Assembly (NCBI GenBank): GCA_004564215.1
Contig: CP024846.1
Location: forward strand, 186,001 to 250,000
Source: Beijerinckiaceae bacterium
Lineage (GTDB): Bacteria > Pseudomonadota > Alphaproteobacteria > Rhizobiales > Beijerinckiaceae
Reading direction: 5' to 3'
DNA length: 64,000 bases
The notes beneath the pieces are model-generated. The model was given only the letters and a program-made list of their open reading frames with translations. It was not told where the DNA came from and searched no databases. This document shows positions 18,108 through 27,631 of the stretch, piece by piece (position 1 is the first letter of the stretch; each line of letters opens with the position of its first letter). The position numbers were made by a program, and so were the translations under genes.

Positions 18108-19841
18108 ATGATGGTCAGCAGACCGTACTCGTTTCCCACTGAAGACGTTGCCGAACCACTCTCCAAGCGACTGTTCTCGCGCAAGGGTGGAGCCGGCATG
18201 TCTGCGCTCATAGATCGTCTGAGCGAACATTGGCCAGCCTTGCACATGGCTTGGCTCGACCGGAGAACTTCTGACGGAGCAAGGGCTCTGGGTTTGCTCT
18301 TGCTGCGCGCGGCTCAGACGTCCGATCGGGACGACCTCTTGGGCTTGGATATACGTTTGCGTTCAGCGGGCTTCGGCGACTCGGACAGTGACGCGAATGT
18401 CTGTTCGAAAATCGGGCAGGCGCTTCTTGAAACACTGGCACGCGGCGATGCCGACAGCATATTCACGGCCGTTCAGGCCATGGCGCTACTCGACGACGGC
18501 GAAGTAGCTTTCTTTGCTAATTTGATCGCCGCCCCACTCTACCTTGAGAGAAAGCAATTCGACGAAGCGATTGCAGCAGCTAAGAGCAACCGGAGCGTGA
18601 GGCTATGTCCAACCAGTGAATACCTGCTCTTAAAAAGCGTGCGGGCGAAGGAGGAAAACGGCGTCGAAGTTCCGGGTGGCGATGTCTCCACTCATGATTT
18701 GTCCGATCGCTTCTGTGAGCATCCCTTCGGCACACTTTCTACAAATACGCTTCGTCAGGGAGGCCGCACGGGGTTTTTCGCATGCGTATGCGCGGCGACC
18801 TTGCCTTACCCTCTTTCCTACGCAGAGAACGATGTGACCATCGACGAGCTTTGGAATGGAGAAGATATCCAGGAGATAAGGCGCTCGATTCTCGACGGAG
18901 ATTTCACTTATTGCAGCCGCACGATGTGTTCCTACATCGCCCAGGGAACGTTGCCCAAGCGCAACGAGATCACCGATCCATTCTTACGTGACGTCATCGA
19001 CAATCATCGCACTGAAGTCGACAGAAAGCCGGCCCTGGTCACGCTCGGGCATGACCCGAGTTGCAACCTTGCTTGCCCCTCTTGCCGCTGCGAGGTCATA
19101 GCGGTCAAGAACGAGGAAAGAGAGAAGCTCGATGAGCTTTCGGAAAAACTTCTGTTGCCGCTTATTGCGGACTCTTCGGTCTCACTTACGGTGTCGTCGG
19201 ACGGGGACGCTTTCGCCTCCAAGCACTATCGCCGTCTGATCCACAGCCTTGATGCGGAGCGCTATACCGGCGTGAAGTTGCAGCTTGTGACCAATGGTTT
19301 GCTGTTGACTCCGAAAGAGTGGGAGGCGCTCGGCAATGTTCAGAAATTGGTGAAGACCGTCACGGTTTCCATCGACGGCGCCCGCCAGGAGACCTATGAG
19401 GATTTGCGGCGTCCTGGAAAATGGAGCGTAATAACCCGCAACATGGAATTCCTAAGCCAATTGCGCCGAGAGGGTAAGATCGGCCTAGGCATCAATTTTG
19501 TCGTGCAAAAAAAGAATTTTGAGGAAATGGTTGAATTCGTCGAGCTTGGGAAGCAGTGGGATGTCCATTCGATAGTTTTTATTCGACTGCTCAGCATAGG
19601 CTCATTCTCCGCGGCGGCGTTTGAAGAAAATGATGTGAGTGATCCACGGCATCCCCTTCATTTTCGCCTGCTCGAAATTCTTCGTCATCCGGCTCTTCAC
19701 GAACCACGTGTAAATCTTATGAGCCTAGCTCCCTTGCAAGCGGCGGCCGACGAGATGACGCAGTGTAGTCCAGAGATCAAGCAAGGTCTGTTTCGGCGCC
19801 TCAAGTCCGCCTTGGGCCTGAGCGCGTCCCGCGCTGCTTAG
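18108..19841 (+). CDS. Radical SAM protein with an N-terminal SPASM-like cysteine domain
   Basis: The 577-aa protein has the radical-SAM CX3CX2C motif CNLACPSC at residues 319-326 and the strand motifs SLTVSSDGDAF and TVSIDGARQETYEDLRRPG after it. Unusually, a SPASM-type region lies before this core (residues about 200-285): RFCEHPF, GFFACVC, ENDVTIDELWNGEDIQEIRR, FTYCSRTMCSY. SPASM domains usually follow the core and bind extra 4Fe-4S clusters. The N-terminal 190 residues are helical, repeat-like. ATG 18198 with GGTGGAG upstream is an alternative start. It sits in the glycan island; substrate unknown. Confidence 0.82.
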   Translation: MMVSRPYSFPTEDVAEPLSKRLFSRKGGAGMSALIDRLSEHWPALHMAWLDRRTSDGARALGLLLLRAAQTSDRDDLLGLDIRLRSAGFGDSDSDANVCSKIGQALLETLARGDADSIFTAVQAMALLDDGEVAFFANLIAAPLYLERKQFDEAIAAAKSNRSVRLCPTSEYLLLKSVRAKEENGVEVPGGDVSTHDLSDRFCEHPFGTLSTNTLRQGGRTGFFACVCAATLPYPLSYAENDVTIDELWNGEDIQEIRRSILDGDFTYCSRTMCSYIAQGTLPKRNEITDPFLRDVIDNHRTEVDRKPALVTLGHDPSCNLACPSCRCEVIAVKNEEREKLDELSEKLLLPLIADSSVSLTVSSDGDAFASKHYRRLIHSLDAERYTGVKLQLVTNGLLLTPKEWEALGNVQKLVKTVTVSIDGARQETYEDLRRPGKWSVITRNMEFLSQLRREGKIGLGINFVVQKKNFEEMVEFVELGKQWDVHSIVFIRLLSIGSFSAAAFEENDVSDPRHPLHFRLLEILRHPALHEPRVNLMSLAPLQAAADEMTQCSPEIKQGLFRRLKSALGLSASRAA

Positions 19842-19899
19842 GGCTAATTGGATGGGCGTGCCGTGAGGGCCGCGCGGCCGAATGATCGAGCTTATGAGC

Positions 19900-21588
19900 C
19901 TAACGCGAGAGGACGATTGACCTGATCGCCACCCCAAGTTTGCGAACGTCGCCTTCCGGCTGAAATCCCGAACTCTCCAACCGTATGCGGAGGTTGGGAA
20001 CACCAGTCAGATTGGGTAGCGGGATGGTCCGGTGGATTGGCTCTCCACGCACTTGGCCATGGAACATCTCCAGGCCGTTGACGAGGATGCGAAGGTCGGT
20101 CCCACCCGCTGGGGAAATGCCAAAAAGGCGGAAGGCCAAGGCGGTCGGCAATGTTTTCTGATTGAGCGGCACCTCCAATTCCGCAATCTCGCTCGTCCAG
20201 CGCAGCGGCGAATCGTCCACCTGCTCCAGCCCATACATTCCCGTTGTCACGACGCCGAGCGGTTCTTCCACACCGATCTCGATCCTCTTCGACCATGGAC
20301 GCGATACGTCGACATCATCATTCCGTGCCGGCCGCAAAGGGGAGAAGATCGAAGGACGCCGGATGTGCCGCAGCGGCTGGGCTTTGACGTTCGTGATGAG
20401 CCGATGCCAGGCGTCGTTGCGCGAGGCGAGCAGACTCGCATACTCCTTTGTCAAGATGCGGCTCATCTCGTTGAGCCGCGGCTCGTCGCCAAGCAGACCG
20501 GCGGCGACATCTGCGGCCCCCTCCGCATTGTTCAAGGCGAATTGCGGAATAAGGTCATTAAACGTGACGCCCGATAGGGCGCCAGATGTGGCGAGGATTG
20601 GCGTGCCACGGGCCAGACATTGCATGACTTTCATCTTTGCTCCGAAATTGTTTTCAATCGGGGCGATGAAAAGATCACAACTATTGAACAGAAGGTTGAG
20701 CGTTGGCTCGTCGCAGCGCCCCATATAATCGATGTTATCGCGGTTCCAATGAGGCTGGATTTGATTGATCGATGTTCCGACAATGCGGATGCGTGCCTCG
20801 GGGCAGCGCTGCGCGAGGGCCGGTGCAAATTGCTCGGCCAGCCATTTCACCGCGAGGAAATTCGGATAATGGCCAATATTGCCGACGAAAAAGAGGTCTC
20901 GGTTGCAGGAATATCGCCATCGCTCCTGGCTCTCATCCAACACGGGTTCAAGGATTGCGGTATGTTCGCGAACCCGACGATCCGAGGGAAGATCGCCCTC
21001 GGAAAGAACAACCAACGCATCGCTGTTGCGGCAAACGGCTCGCTCGAAGCGAGCCAGTCGCCATTGCGCGAGGATTGAATCTGAGACACCGGCCCCCAGC
21101 CTTCCGGCACGGCGCATTTCTGCGTGAAACTCGGCTTCCTTGTTGAGCGTAATGGTGATGATTCGTACCGGCATCGAGAATACGGACCGGATGAACAGAG
21201 CCGACAATAGATAATCGATGACGACAATATCCGGCTTCAATTTATTCACGAGCGCGCAGAATTGCCGATCGACATCGGGGATCGCAAGCGCTTCAACTTC
21301 TAACATAAAGGGCCAACGCCCTGCGGGTCGCCAGTTCTTCGCAGACGTGCTGAGCTTGCGTGTCGCCCGCGGAAGAATTGGATGATGTTGAGCGCCGAGC
21401 GTATCAACGAACTTGCGCTCGCCTTGGGCTTGGCTCAGACTTCCGAACGTCGAGACGTGGAGCTCGGTCCCTTCACAAGCCGCCAGCCGCTGGGCATGGT
21501 GCCTGCAAACAATGGATCCGCCATGGTCCGGCTCCGCCAGACGAACGGAGGTAAAATAAAGGACTTTGACGGCTTGAGCAGACTTCAT
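19900..21588 (-). CDS. GT4-type glycosyltransferase with a C-terminal beta-sandwich-like domain
   Basis: The 562-aa protein starts VKVLYFTSVRLAEPDHGGS, a GT-B N-terminal domain, and has the nucleotide-sugar half with DLFFVGNIGHYPNFLAVKWL (about residue 232) and LFIAPIENNFGAKMKVMQCLARGTPILAT, containing the GT4 E-x7-E-like segment (here with G-A-K-M-K). Residues about 420-562 form an extra domain (MYGLEQVDDSPLRWTSEIAE, LRILVNGLEMFHGQV) that looks like a beta-sandwich found on some glycan enzymes. It is convergent with the radical-SAM gene, 58 bp apart. It probably adds a sugar to a lipid-linked or surface glycan. Confidence 0.8.
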   Translation of the reverse strand: MKSAQAVKVLYFTSVRLAEPDHGGSIVCRHHAQRLAACEGTELHVSTFGSLSQAQGERKFVDTLGAQHHPILPRATRKLSTSAKNWRPAGRWPFMLEVEALAIPDVDRQFCALVNKLKPDIVVIDYLLSALFIRSVFSMPVRIITITLNKEAEFHAEMRRAGRLGAGVSDSILAQWRLARFERAVCRNSDALVVLSEGDLPSDRRVREHTAILEPVLDESQERWRYSCNRDLFFVGNIGHYPNFLAVKWLAEQFAPALAQRCPEARIRIVGTSINQIQPHWNRDNIDYMGRCDEPTLNLLFNSCDLFIAPIENNFGAKMKVMQCLARGTPILATSGALSGVTFNDLIPQFALNNAEGAADVAAGLLGDEPRLNEMSRILTKEYASLLASRNDAWHRLITNVKAQPLRHIRRPSIFSPLRPARNDDVDVSRPWSKRIEIGVEEPLGVVTTGMYGLEQVDDSPLRWTSEIAELEVPLNQKTLPTALAFRLFGISPAGGTDLRILVNGLEMFHGQVRGEPIHRTIPLPNLTGVPNLRIRLESSGFQPEGDVRKLGVAIRSIVLSR

Positions 21589-21649
21589 CTAGTTCGGCCC
21601 CCGCCGGAAATTTATTGTTCAGCGCGTCGCCGAGGGTGCGCCGCTAAGG

Positions 21650-23341
21650 ATGACACTCATTTATTCTGGCTTATTCAGGAAATCGGCCCCGCTCATGAAA
21701 TCCGAACCATTGCGCCAAAAAACTTTTAGCCTGACCCGAGACCATGTTCTCTATATTGCGGTTCTTCTCATATTCCTCGGCAGGGCTGGCTTTCTACTGA
21801 CAAACAGTTTGTTAGAAGGTCGCCTTTCGTTTCCACCTCCTTATGACGATATCACCTATTTTGTCGATGCATTGCGTCGTTTGCGACTCTTCAACGAAGA
21901 GGGCACCGCGGCGCTGCTCCACGACCTCTATGCAACACCGGTCCACGCGCCGCTTTCTCTGCTCCTGGGTTTCCTCGGCTTCGGGCTTTTTGGGGCACGA
22001 GAATTTGCACCCTATCTGCTGAACGCCGTCGTGATTTCTATTTGTGTCGCAAGCCTCATCAAACTGAGTCGCATTGAATTGAGTCACGGAATCCTTATTG
22101 CGGCGATCGTTTCATTTTTACCCTTCAATGATTGGGCCATCACGTTTTTTCATCCCGACCTGTTGGCAGGCCTTATCACAGCCACGTTCTGCACGGCGCT
22201 GCTGGCGGGAAAGCTCTCATCCTACCAGAGCAAAACCGCCCTGTTGATGGGCGTATTTGCAGGCATTGGTATTTTAAGCAAACCAACCGCCTTCCCAGTT
22301 GTGCTTGCTCTCTATGGGACGACAGCTTTAACGATTCTTGCTTCCTACTACCTGGAATTGAAGCGTCAGAAGTCTGCTTTCCTAATAAATAGGAAGGCAT
22401 TGTTCAATACAGTTTTGCTGACTGCGGCAGCCATCTGCGTGATCGCGCCCTATTTCCTGGTCAATGGCAAGCGTCTCTTGGCATATATTCATATGGCCTT
22501 GGTCGATCACCAAGTCGTCGCGGGCGTTGAAGGCTCGTTTTGGCATCAGGCGACTTATTATGCTATTAATATCAACTACTTCATGGGAGTGAGCGTCTTC
22601 GTTCTCGCCTTATGCTTGGTGTTTTTGTTTGCCGTCAACCTCAGCAGGAAAGAGGACACCGTCCGTATAATTGCGTCGTTGATTGTAATTGGAATAGTTG
22701 CATATATAATAACCTCGTTGCCAAAAGTTAAACTGACTATATTTGGATGCTACATTTATGGCATCGCGATAGCGCTTCTTATTGTTTCGCTTTCCGGCGT
22801 GGTCAAGTGGCTTGAGTTAAGATCGCTCAAAATTGCAAATATCCTTTTGGCATCCGCTTTCCTTTACATTGTTTATAATTACAAAGATATTCAGTATAGG
22901 CCAGACAAACGCTTGATTGTAGCAGAGAATTCTTATTATTCTGAAGTAAGTGCTATTCTTTTGCCTCGATTTGTTGACTCGTCCGTGCCGGCCAAGCCCG
23001 TCCCCCTCGTATTCCTTCTGTATCCCTGGCCGGTCCCGCCTGGCGTCTTCACGTTCAATCTCCTTCGAGGCGGTGTGAAACTCGATGAAATTGCAAATTT
23101 GAATTGGGCGACTGCCGATATTATCAAGCCTGATTTCGATACTTATGTTCGAACGTTTAACCGGGCGAATTTAATCATCATCCCGAGTGATGGCGCGATT
23201 ACTGAGATGGCGGAGCACTATCCGGTCAACGCATTGGTCCCAGAACTCAACCGCTATTTGCGGGAGCGGACGGAGTTCCAATTGATCCACACCGTAGAAA
23301 CATCCTACGGACAAATCTTTGTTTACCAACATGGCGATTAG
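21650..23341 (+). CDS. Multi-spanning membrane glycosyltransferase (ArnT/GT39-like)
   Basis: This 563-aa protein has about ten hydrophobic segments, for example HVLYIAVLLIFLGRAGFLL and LLTAAAICVIAPYFLV. The first loop has the acidic pair PPPYDDITYFVDAL near residue 65, like the catalytic Asp of dolichyl-phosphate-mannose or ArnT-type GT-C enzymes. The C-terminal 130 residues are likely periplasmic. ATG 21695 (MKSEPLRQ) is an alternative start; neither has a strong ribosome site. Base composition is visibly richer in A and T than its neighbours, suggesting transfer. It would move a sugar from a polyprenyl carrier to a glycan or protein outside the membrane. Confidence 0.72.
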   Translation: MTLIYSGLFRKSAPLMKSEPLRQKTFSLTRDHVLYIAVLLIFLGRAGFLLTNSLLEGRLSFPPPYDDITYFVDALRRLRLFNEEGTAALLHDLYATPVHAPLSLLLGFLGFGLFGAREFAPYLLNAVVISICVASLIKLSRIELSHGILIAAIVSFLPFNDWAITFFHPDLLAGLITATFCTALLAGKLSSYQSKTALLMGVFAGIGILSKPTAFPVVLALYGTTALTILASYYLELKRQKSAFLINRKALFNTVLLTAAAICVIAPYFLVNGKRLLAYIHMALVDHQVVAGVEGSFWHQATYYAININYFMGVSVFVLALCLVFLFAVNLSRKEDTVRIIASLIVIGIVAYIITSLPKVKLTIFGCYIYGIAIALLIVSLSGVVKWLELRSLKIANILLASAFLYIVYNYKDIQYRPDKRLIVAENSYYSEVSAILLPRFVDSSVPAKPVPLVFLLYPWPVPPGVFTFNLLRGGVKLDEIANLNWATADIIKPDFDTYVRTFNRANLIIIPSDGAITEMAEHYPVNALVPELNRYLRERTEFQLIHTVETSYGQIFVYQHGD

Positions 23342-23430
23342 CTGTCTCAACACGTGGATGCGGCCTCCATCCGACGCTTAGGGATCTTTTGGCGTGAAAA
23401 CCAGAACGCCAGTCAATGACGAGGGGGCTA

Positions 23431-23506
23431 TGGTGCCCAGGGGCGGAATCGAACCACCGACACTGCGATTTTCAGTCGCATGCTCTACCAACTGAGCTAC
23501 CTGGGC
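23431..23506 (-). tRNA. tRNA-Phe (GAA anticodon)
   Basis: Read on the minus strand this 76-base sequence has a 7-bp acceptor stem (GCCCAGG with CCTGGGC), a D arm GCTCAGTTGGTAGAGC, an anticodon loop CTGAAAA with anticodon GAA, a T arm with GGTTCGATTCC, and an encoded CCA end. It stands alone between the glycan island and the molybdoenzyme operon. Confidence 0.96.
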
Positions 23507-23707
23507 GCTGCCGGGGCCAAGCTGGCCCGACGCAAGCCGGGTTATAGAGGAGCCTTCCGCCGATTGTCCAGCGTCCCTTTGATGTAAAACGAAGAGGGCC
23601 GTACCGCCGGCGGCGGCAGGCCAGGGTTTCGGCCCACCCCGACCGGAACCATTCGCGGGCTCCGTGGTTCTTTTCTGCAGGCTGCGCCCGCTGGCGAGAG
23701 GACTTTC

Positions 23708-24316
23708 ATGCCTTCGACCCCATCGCAAAGCGCACGGTTCAACTGGCGGGAATTTTTGGCGAAATTCTTGTCAAAACCCGGGACGCAGCGCCCTCCAACG
23801 GCGATTAACACCGGCTCCCGCCAAAAAACCATGTCTTGCACACTGACGATCAACGGCGAAGATCACCGGTTGGTTTTGGATCCGCGGACTTCCTTGCTCG
23901 ATGCCTTGCGCGAACATCTTGCTCTGACAGGTACGAAAAAGGGCTGCGATCACGGCCAATGCGGCGCCTGTACCGTGCATGTCGACGGCCGCAACGTGCT
24001 TTCCTGTCTGATTTTGGCAGTGGCAACGCAGGGTCACCCAATCACCACAATCGAAGGGCTCGCGGACTCGGACGGATCCCTGCATCCGATGCAGCAGGCG
24101 TTCATCGATCAGGATGCCTTGCAATGCGGCTATTGCACACCAGGCCAGATCATGTCCGCGATTGTCTGCGTCCAATCGGGTCAGGCCACATCTCCGGATG
24201 CCATCCGGGAATATATGAGCGGCAATCTATGCCGCTGCGCCGCCTATCCCAACATCGTCACCGCTATCCAGCAGGCTAAGGGAAAGATGGAGGTTCGCCC
24301 CTCCTTGGAGCATTAA
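23708..24316 (+). CDS. 2Fe-2S subunit of a PaoABC-type molybdenum aldehyde oxidoreductase
   Basis: The protein carries two [2Fe-2S] sites: plant-type CDHGQCGAC with a further Cys, and the XDH-type CGYC plus CRC pair. From ATG 23708 (GAGAGGA 5 bases before) it has 202 aa, about 40 more than relatives; the usual family start would be ATG 23831 (MSCTLTINGEDHRL), which lacks a ribosome site. The extension has no twin-arginine motif, unlike periplasmic E. coli PaoA. It passes electrons from the molybdenum subunit to FAD. One base separates it from the FAD subunit gene. Confidence 0.85.
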   Translation: MPSTPSQSARFNWREFLAKFLSKPGTQRPPTAINTGSRQKTMSCTLTINGEDHRLVLDPRTSLLDALREHLALTGTKKGCDHGQCGACTVHVDGRNVLSCLILAVATQGHPITTIEGLADSDGSLHPMQQAFIDQDALQCGYCTPGQIMSAIVCVQSGQATSPDAIREYMSGNLCRCAAYPNIVTAIQQAKGKMEVRPSLEH

Positions 24317-24317
24317 C

Positions 24318-25346
24318 ATGCGGCCCTTCGAATATCTGACGGCACGGGAGGCGCCCGATGCCATCGCGGCGGTTTCAGAGATCGCGACGAGGGCGGACCT
24401 ATCGCATGAGAATGCCACGGTACAATTTCTCGCCGGCGGCACAACACTCCTCGATCTGATGAAGCTCGATGTGATGCGCCCGGAATGCATCGTGGACATA
24501 AACCCTCTGGCGGACGGGGACCTCGGCCGCATGAGCGTTAGTGAACACGGCCTGCGGCTCGGCGCGCTCGTCCGCATGTCGGATGCCGCCGAGCATCCGG
24601 AGATCAAGCGCAATTATCCGGTTCTTTCGCAAAGCCTGCTGTTGGCGGCAAGCCCGCAATTGCGCAACATGGCAACGCTCGGCGGCAATCTGCTGCAACG
24701 AACGCGCTGTTCCTATTTCCGGGACATAAGCTATGAAGCCTGCAACAAGCGCCGCCCCGGCAGCGGATGCGCGGCGATGAACGGCTTCAATCGCAATCAT
24801 GCCATCCTTGGCGGCAGCGAGGCCTGCATCGCGTCCTACCCGGGAGATTTTGCGCAAGCCCTGCTTGCACTCGATGCGAAGATCGAGGTGCTGGGGCCAA
24901 ATGGTCCGCGTAGCATCCCGTTCGCGCAATTGCACAAACGTCCCGAAAGCACGCCCGAGGTGGAGACTTTGCTCGCGCCTGGCGAATTGATCGCCGCAAT
25001 TGAGGTTCCCACCGGCGCCTCCACGAAGCGTTCCCTTTATCTCAAGATTCGTGACCGCGAATCTTATGAATTTGCGCTGGCTTCGGCCGCCGTGGCCATG
25101 GATCGCCAAGATGGTATCGTGCGGCACATACGGATCGCATTGGGGGGCGTCGCGACCGTGCCGTGGCGCGCCCGAGAGGCGGAAATGATCTTGACGGGCA
25201 GCGTCCTCGACGAGGCTTCGGCAGGCCGAGCGGCGGATGCCGCTTTCACCGGGGCACGGCCGCGCCTCCATAATGCGTTCAAGGTCGCGCTCGGCAAGGA
25301 GACGCTGATACGCGCTCTGCTTGAAGTGGCAAAGCTGGAGGACTGA
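24318..25346 (+). CDS. FAD-binding subunit of a PaoABC-type aldehyde oxidoreductase, with an extra Fe-S cluster loop
   Basis: The 342-aa protein begins MRPFEYLTAREAPDAIAAV and has the FAD motifs FLAGGTTLLDLMKLDVMRP and QLRNMATLGGNLLQRTRC. After this a loop with four cysteines (RTRCSYF, YEACNK, GSGCAAM, SEACIAS) matches the additional [4Fe-4S] site known in PaoB and 4-hydroxybenzoyl-CoA reductase-like subunits but absent from CoxM. It is the middle gene of a three-gene unit, 1 bp after the 2Fe-2S subunit and 5 bp before the molybdenum subunit. Electron acceptor is unknown. Confidence 0.88.
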   Translation: MRPFEYLTAREAPDAIAAVSEIATRADLSHENATVQFLAGGTTLLDLMKLDVMRPECIVDINPLADGDLGRMSVSEHGLRLGALVRMSDAAEHPEIKRNYPVLSQSLLLAASPQLRNMATLGGNLLQRTRCSYFRDISYEACNKRRPGSGCAAMNGFNRNHAILGGSEACIASYPGDFAQALLALDAKIEVLGPNGPRSIPFAQLHKRPESTPEVETLLAPGELIAAIEVPTGASTKRSLYLKIRDRESYEFALASAAVAMDRQDGIVRHIRIALGGVATVPWRAREAEMILTGSVLDEASAGRAADAAFTGARPRLHNAFKVALGKETLIRALLEVAKLED

Positions 25347-25351
25347 ACCGC

Positions 25352-27631
25352 ATGGCTTCGACGTCTCAGCCAGAAGCCAATATGGGCCAGCCCACACCGC
25401 GGATTGATGCGGCCGCGAAGGTGACCGGCCGCGCAAAATACGCCGCTGATTTCGTACTCGACAATTTGGCCTATGCGGTCCTGGTGACCAGCACGATCGC
25501 TCTCGGATCGCTTGAGGAGATCGACTCTGTCGAGGCCCGTGCGGTCGACGGAGTTCTGGACATTTTCAGTCATCTGAATTGCGCGGGGAAACTGCATAAG
25601 CCGGCCATGTTCATGGGCAGAGGCTTCGCGTCGACGACCGTCCAGCCATTCGAGTCAAAAAAAATATGGCACGACAGCCAGATCGTGGCGATGGTCGTCG
25701 CCGAAACCTTCGAAGGCGCACGCGAGGCCGCGCGCAAGCTCAAGATTTCTTATCGCGCCGAACCGGCCGTGGCGGGGTTCGACTCAAAAGGGACCGAGAC
25801 GATTGCCTTGGCCGAGTCCAAAAAGGACTACAACGATCCGGTTGTCGGCGACGCCGCGACGGCACTTTCCAAGGCCGAAGTGACGATCGACGTGGAATAT
25901 GAGACGCCGACTCAGCATCATAATCCGATTGAACTCTATGCCACCACCTGTGTCTGGGATGGACCGAAGCTCACCATCTATGAGCCGAGCCAAACCGTCT
26001 CAGGGCTTCAATTCGGAATTGCTCAGGAGCTTGGCATCGATCCGGCCGATGTCCGGGTCATAAGCCCGTTTGTCGGAGGTGCCTTTGGCGGCAAGGCTGC
26101 CGTGACCCCGCGTAGCGCGTTGGTCGCCCTTGCCGCGCGCGCATTAGGGCGCCCGGTGAAACTGGTCGCGAGCCGCGATCAAGGATTCACGATTTCGACC
26201 TACCGCGCCGAGACGCGCCACCATGTTCAGCTCGGCGCGTCGCGCGATGGCAAACTGCAAGCGCTCTGGCATGAAGCGTTCGAGCTGACCTCGCGGGCCG
26301 ATGATTATTATGTGGCTGGCACCGAAACGACCGCCCGTATCTATGCGGCACCAAACATATTCACCAAGGTCAATTTGGTCCGCGCCGACCGCAGCACGCC
26401 GGGTTTCATGCGCTCGCCGCTTGAAGTTCCCTACATGTTTGCGCTCGAAAGCGCGATGGACGAGCTTGCGGTGGCGCTGGACATGGATCCGGTGGAGCTG
26501 CGCCGTGTCAACGATACGATGACCGAGCCGATCAAGGGATTGCCCTTTTCGAGCCGCTCGCTGATGGCTTGCTTCGATGCTGCCGCGCATGCGTTCCACT
26601 GGACGCAGCGCGATCCAAGGCCGCGCTCCATGCGGGAGGGCGATTGGTTGGTCGGTCTTGGCTGTGCGACCGCATGCCATCCGGCTTTGATGGCGCCCGC
26701 GACCGTGCGCGTGACGCTGAGCGCGGAGGGCCGTGCGCTTGTTGAAACCGCGGCGCATGATTTGGGAACCGGCGCTTATACCGTGATCGGCCAAATCGCC
26801 GCGCAAAAACTTGGGCTTGATCTGTCTCGCGTCACGGTTCTGTTGGGGGATTCGAGCTTGCCGCCGGCGCCGGTCGCGGGAGGATCAATTACCACCGCGA
26901 GCGTCTGCAACGCGGTCGCGATCGCTTGCGATCATGTCCGTAACCATTTCGTATTGGGCCAGGAGGGAACCAATGACGGGGCCAATTTTGATCTCCGCGA
27001 GGGTCGGCTTGTCTTTGCAAGCGGTGAAACAGAAGAGCTGAGCGCGGCATTCGCCCGGCTCGGCGTCGACACGATCGAAGAGGTCGGGGAATTCGTTCCG
27101 CGTGGCAGCGCTCCGGAGGCGCTCGATAAATTGCGCAAAGGCAAGCCGCCGTTTGTCGGCGGCGCGATGGGCAAGGAAAATATCATGCTTGCCTTTGGCG
27201 CCGAATTCGTCGAGGTGCGCGTCCACGCGCGAACTAAGGAAGTGCGGGTCCCGCGTATTGTCGGGGCTTTCTCCGCCGGGCATATCGTCAACCCGCTGAC
27301 AGCGCGGAGCCAACTGATGGGGGCGATGATCTGGGGCATAAGTTCGGCTCTGCACGAGTCAACCGAGATCGATGCCGCGCATGCACGCTACGTCAATAAT
27401 AATCTTGCCGACTATCTTGTGCCGGTCAACGCGGACATCAAGGCGGTCGAGGTGATCTTCGTGCCTGAGAGGGACGATGTCATCAACCCGCTCGGCATCA
27501 AAGGACTTGCCGAACTTGCCAATGTCGGAACCTCGGCAGCCATTGCCAACGCGATTTACCATGCAACGGGAAGGCGCATTCGCAAATTACCGATCCGGAT
27601 CGAACAATTGCTGGCCGAAACAGCCCATTAA
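25352..27631 (+). CDS. Molybdopterin-binding catalytic subunit of an aldehyde oxidoreductase (xanthine dehydrogenase family)
   Basis: The 759-aa protein has the family's cofactor motif SPFVGGAFGGKAAVTPRSAL near residue 232 and the C-terminal catalytic-Glu region NPLGIKGLAELANVGTSAAI near 713. Length and the order 2Fe-2S, FAD, Mo fit PaoABC-type enzymes, which oxidise aromatic and aliphatic aldehydes to acids; a detoxifying role fits a methylotroph, but the substrate is inference. No XdhC/PaoD-type maturation gene lies beside it; the next gene is an alpha/beta hydrolase on the other strand with a 4-bp overlap of stop ends. Confidence 0.88.
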   Translation: MASTSQPEANMGQPTPRIDAAAKVTGRAKYAADFVLDNLAYAVLVTSTIALGSLEEIDSVEARAVDGVLDIFSHLNCAGKLHKPAMFMGRGFASTTVQPFESKKIWHDSQIVAMVVAETFEGAREAARKLKISYRAEPAVAGFDSKGTETIALAESKKDYNDPVVGDAATALSKAEVTIDVEYETPTQHHNPIELYATTCVWDGPKLTIYEPSQTVSGLQFGIAQELGIDPADVRVISPFVGGAFGGKAAVTPRSALVALAARALGRPVKLVASRDQGFTISTYRAETRHHVQLGASRDGKLQALWHEAFELTSRADDYYVAGTETTARIYAAPNIFTKVNLVRADRSTPGFMRSPLEVPYMFALESAMDELAVALDMDPVELRRVNDTMTEPIKGLPFSSRSLMACFDAAAHAFHWTQRDPRPRSMREGDWLVGLGCATACHPALMAPATVRVTLSAEGRALVETAAHDLGTGAYTVIGQIAAQKLGLDLSRVTVLLGDSSLPPAPVAGGSITTASVCNAVAIACDHVRNHFVLGQEGTNDGANFDLREGRLVFASGETEELSAAFARLGVDTIEEVGEFVPRGSAPEALDKLRKGKPPFVGGAMGKENIMLAFGAEFVEVRVHARTKEVRVPRIVGAFSAGHIVNPLTARSQLMGAMIWGISSALHESTEIDAAHARYVNNNLADYLVPVNADIKAVEVIFVPERDDVINPLGIKGLAELANVGTSAAIANAIYHATGRRIRKLPIRIEQLLAETAH

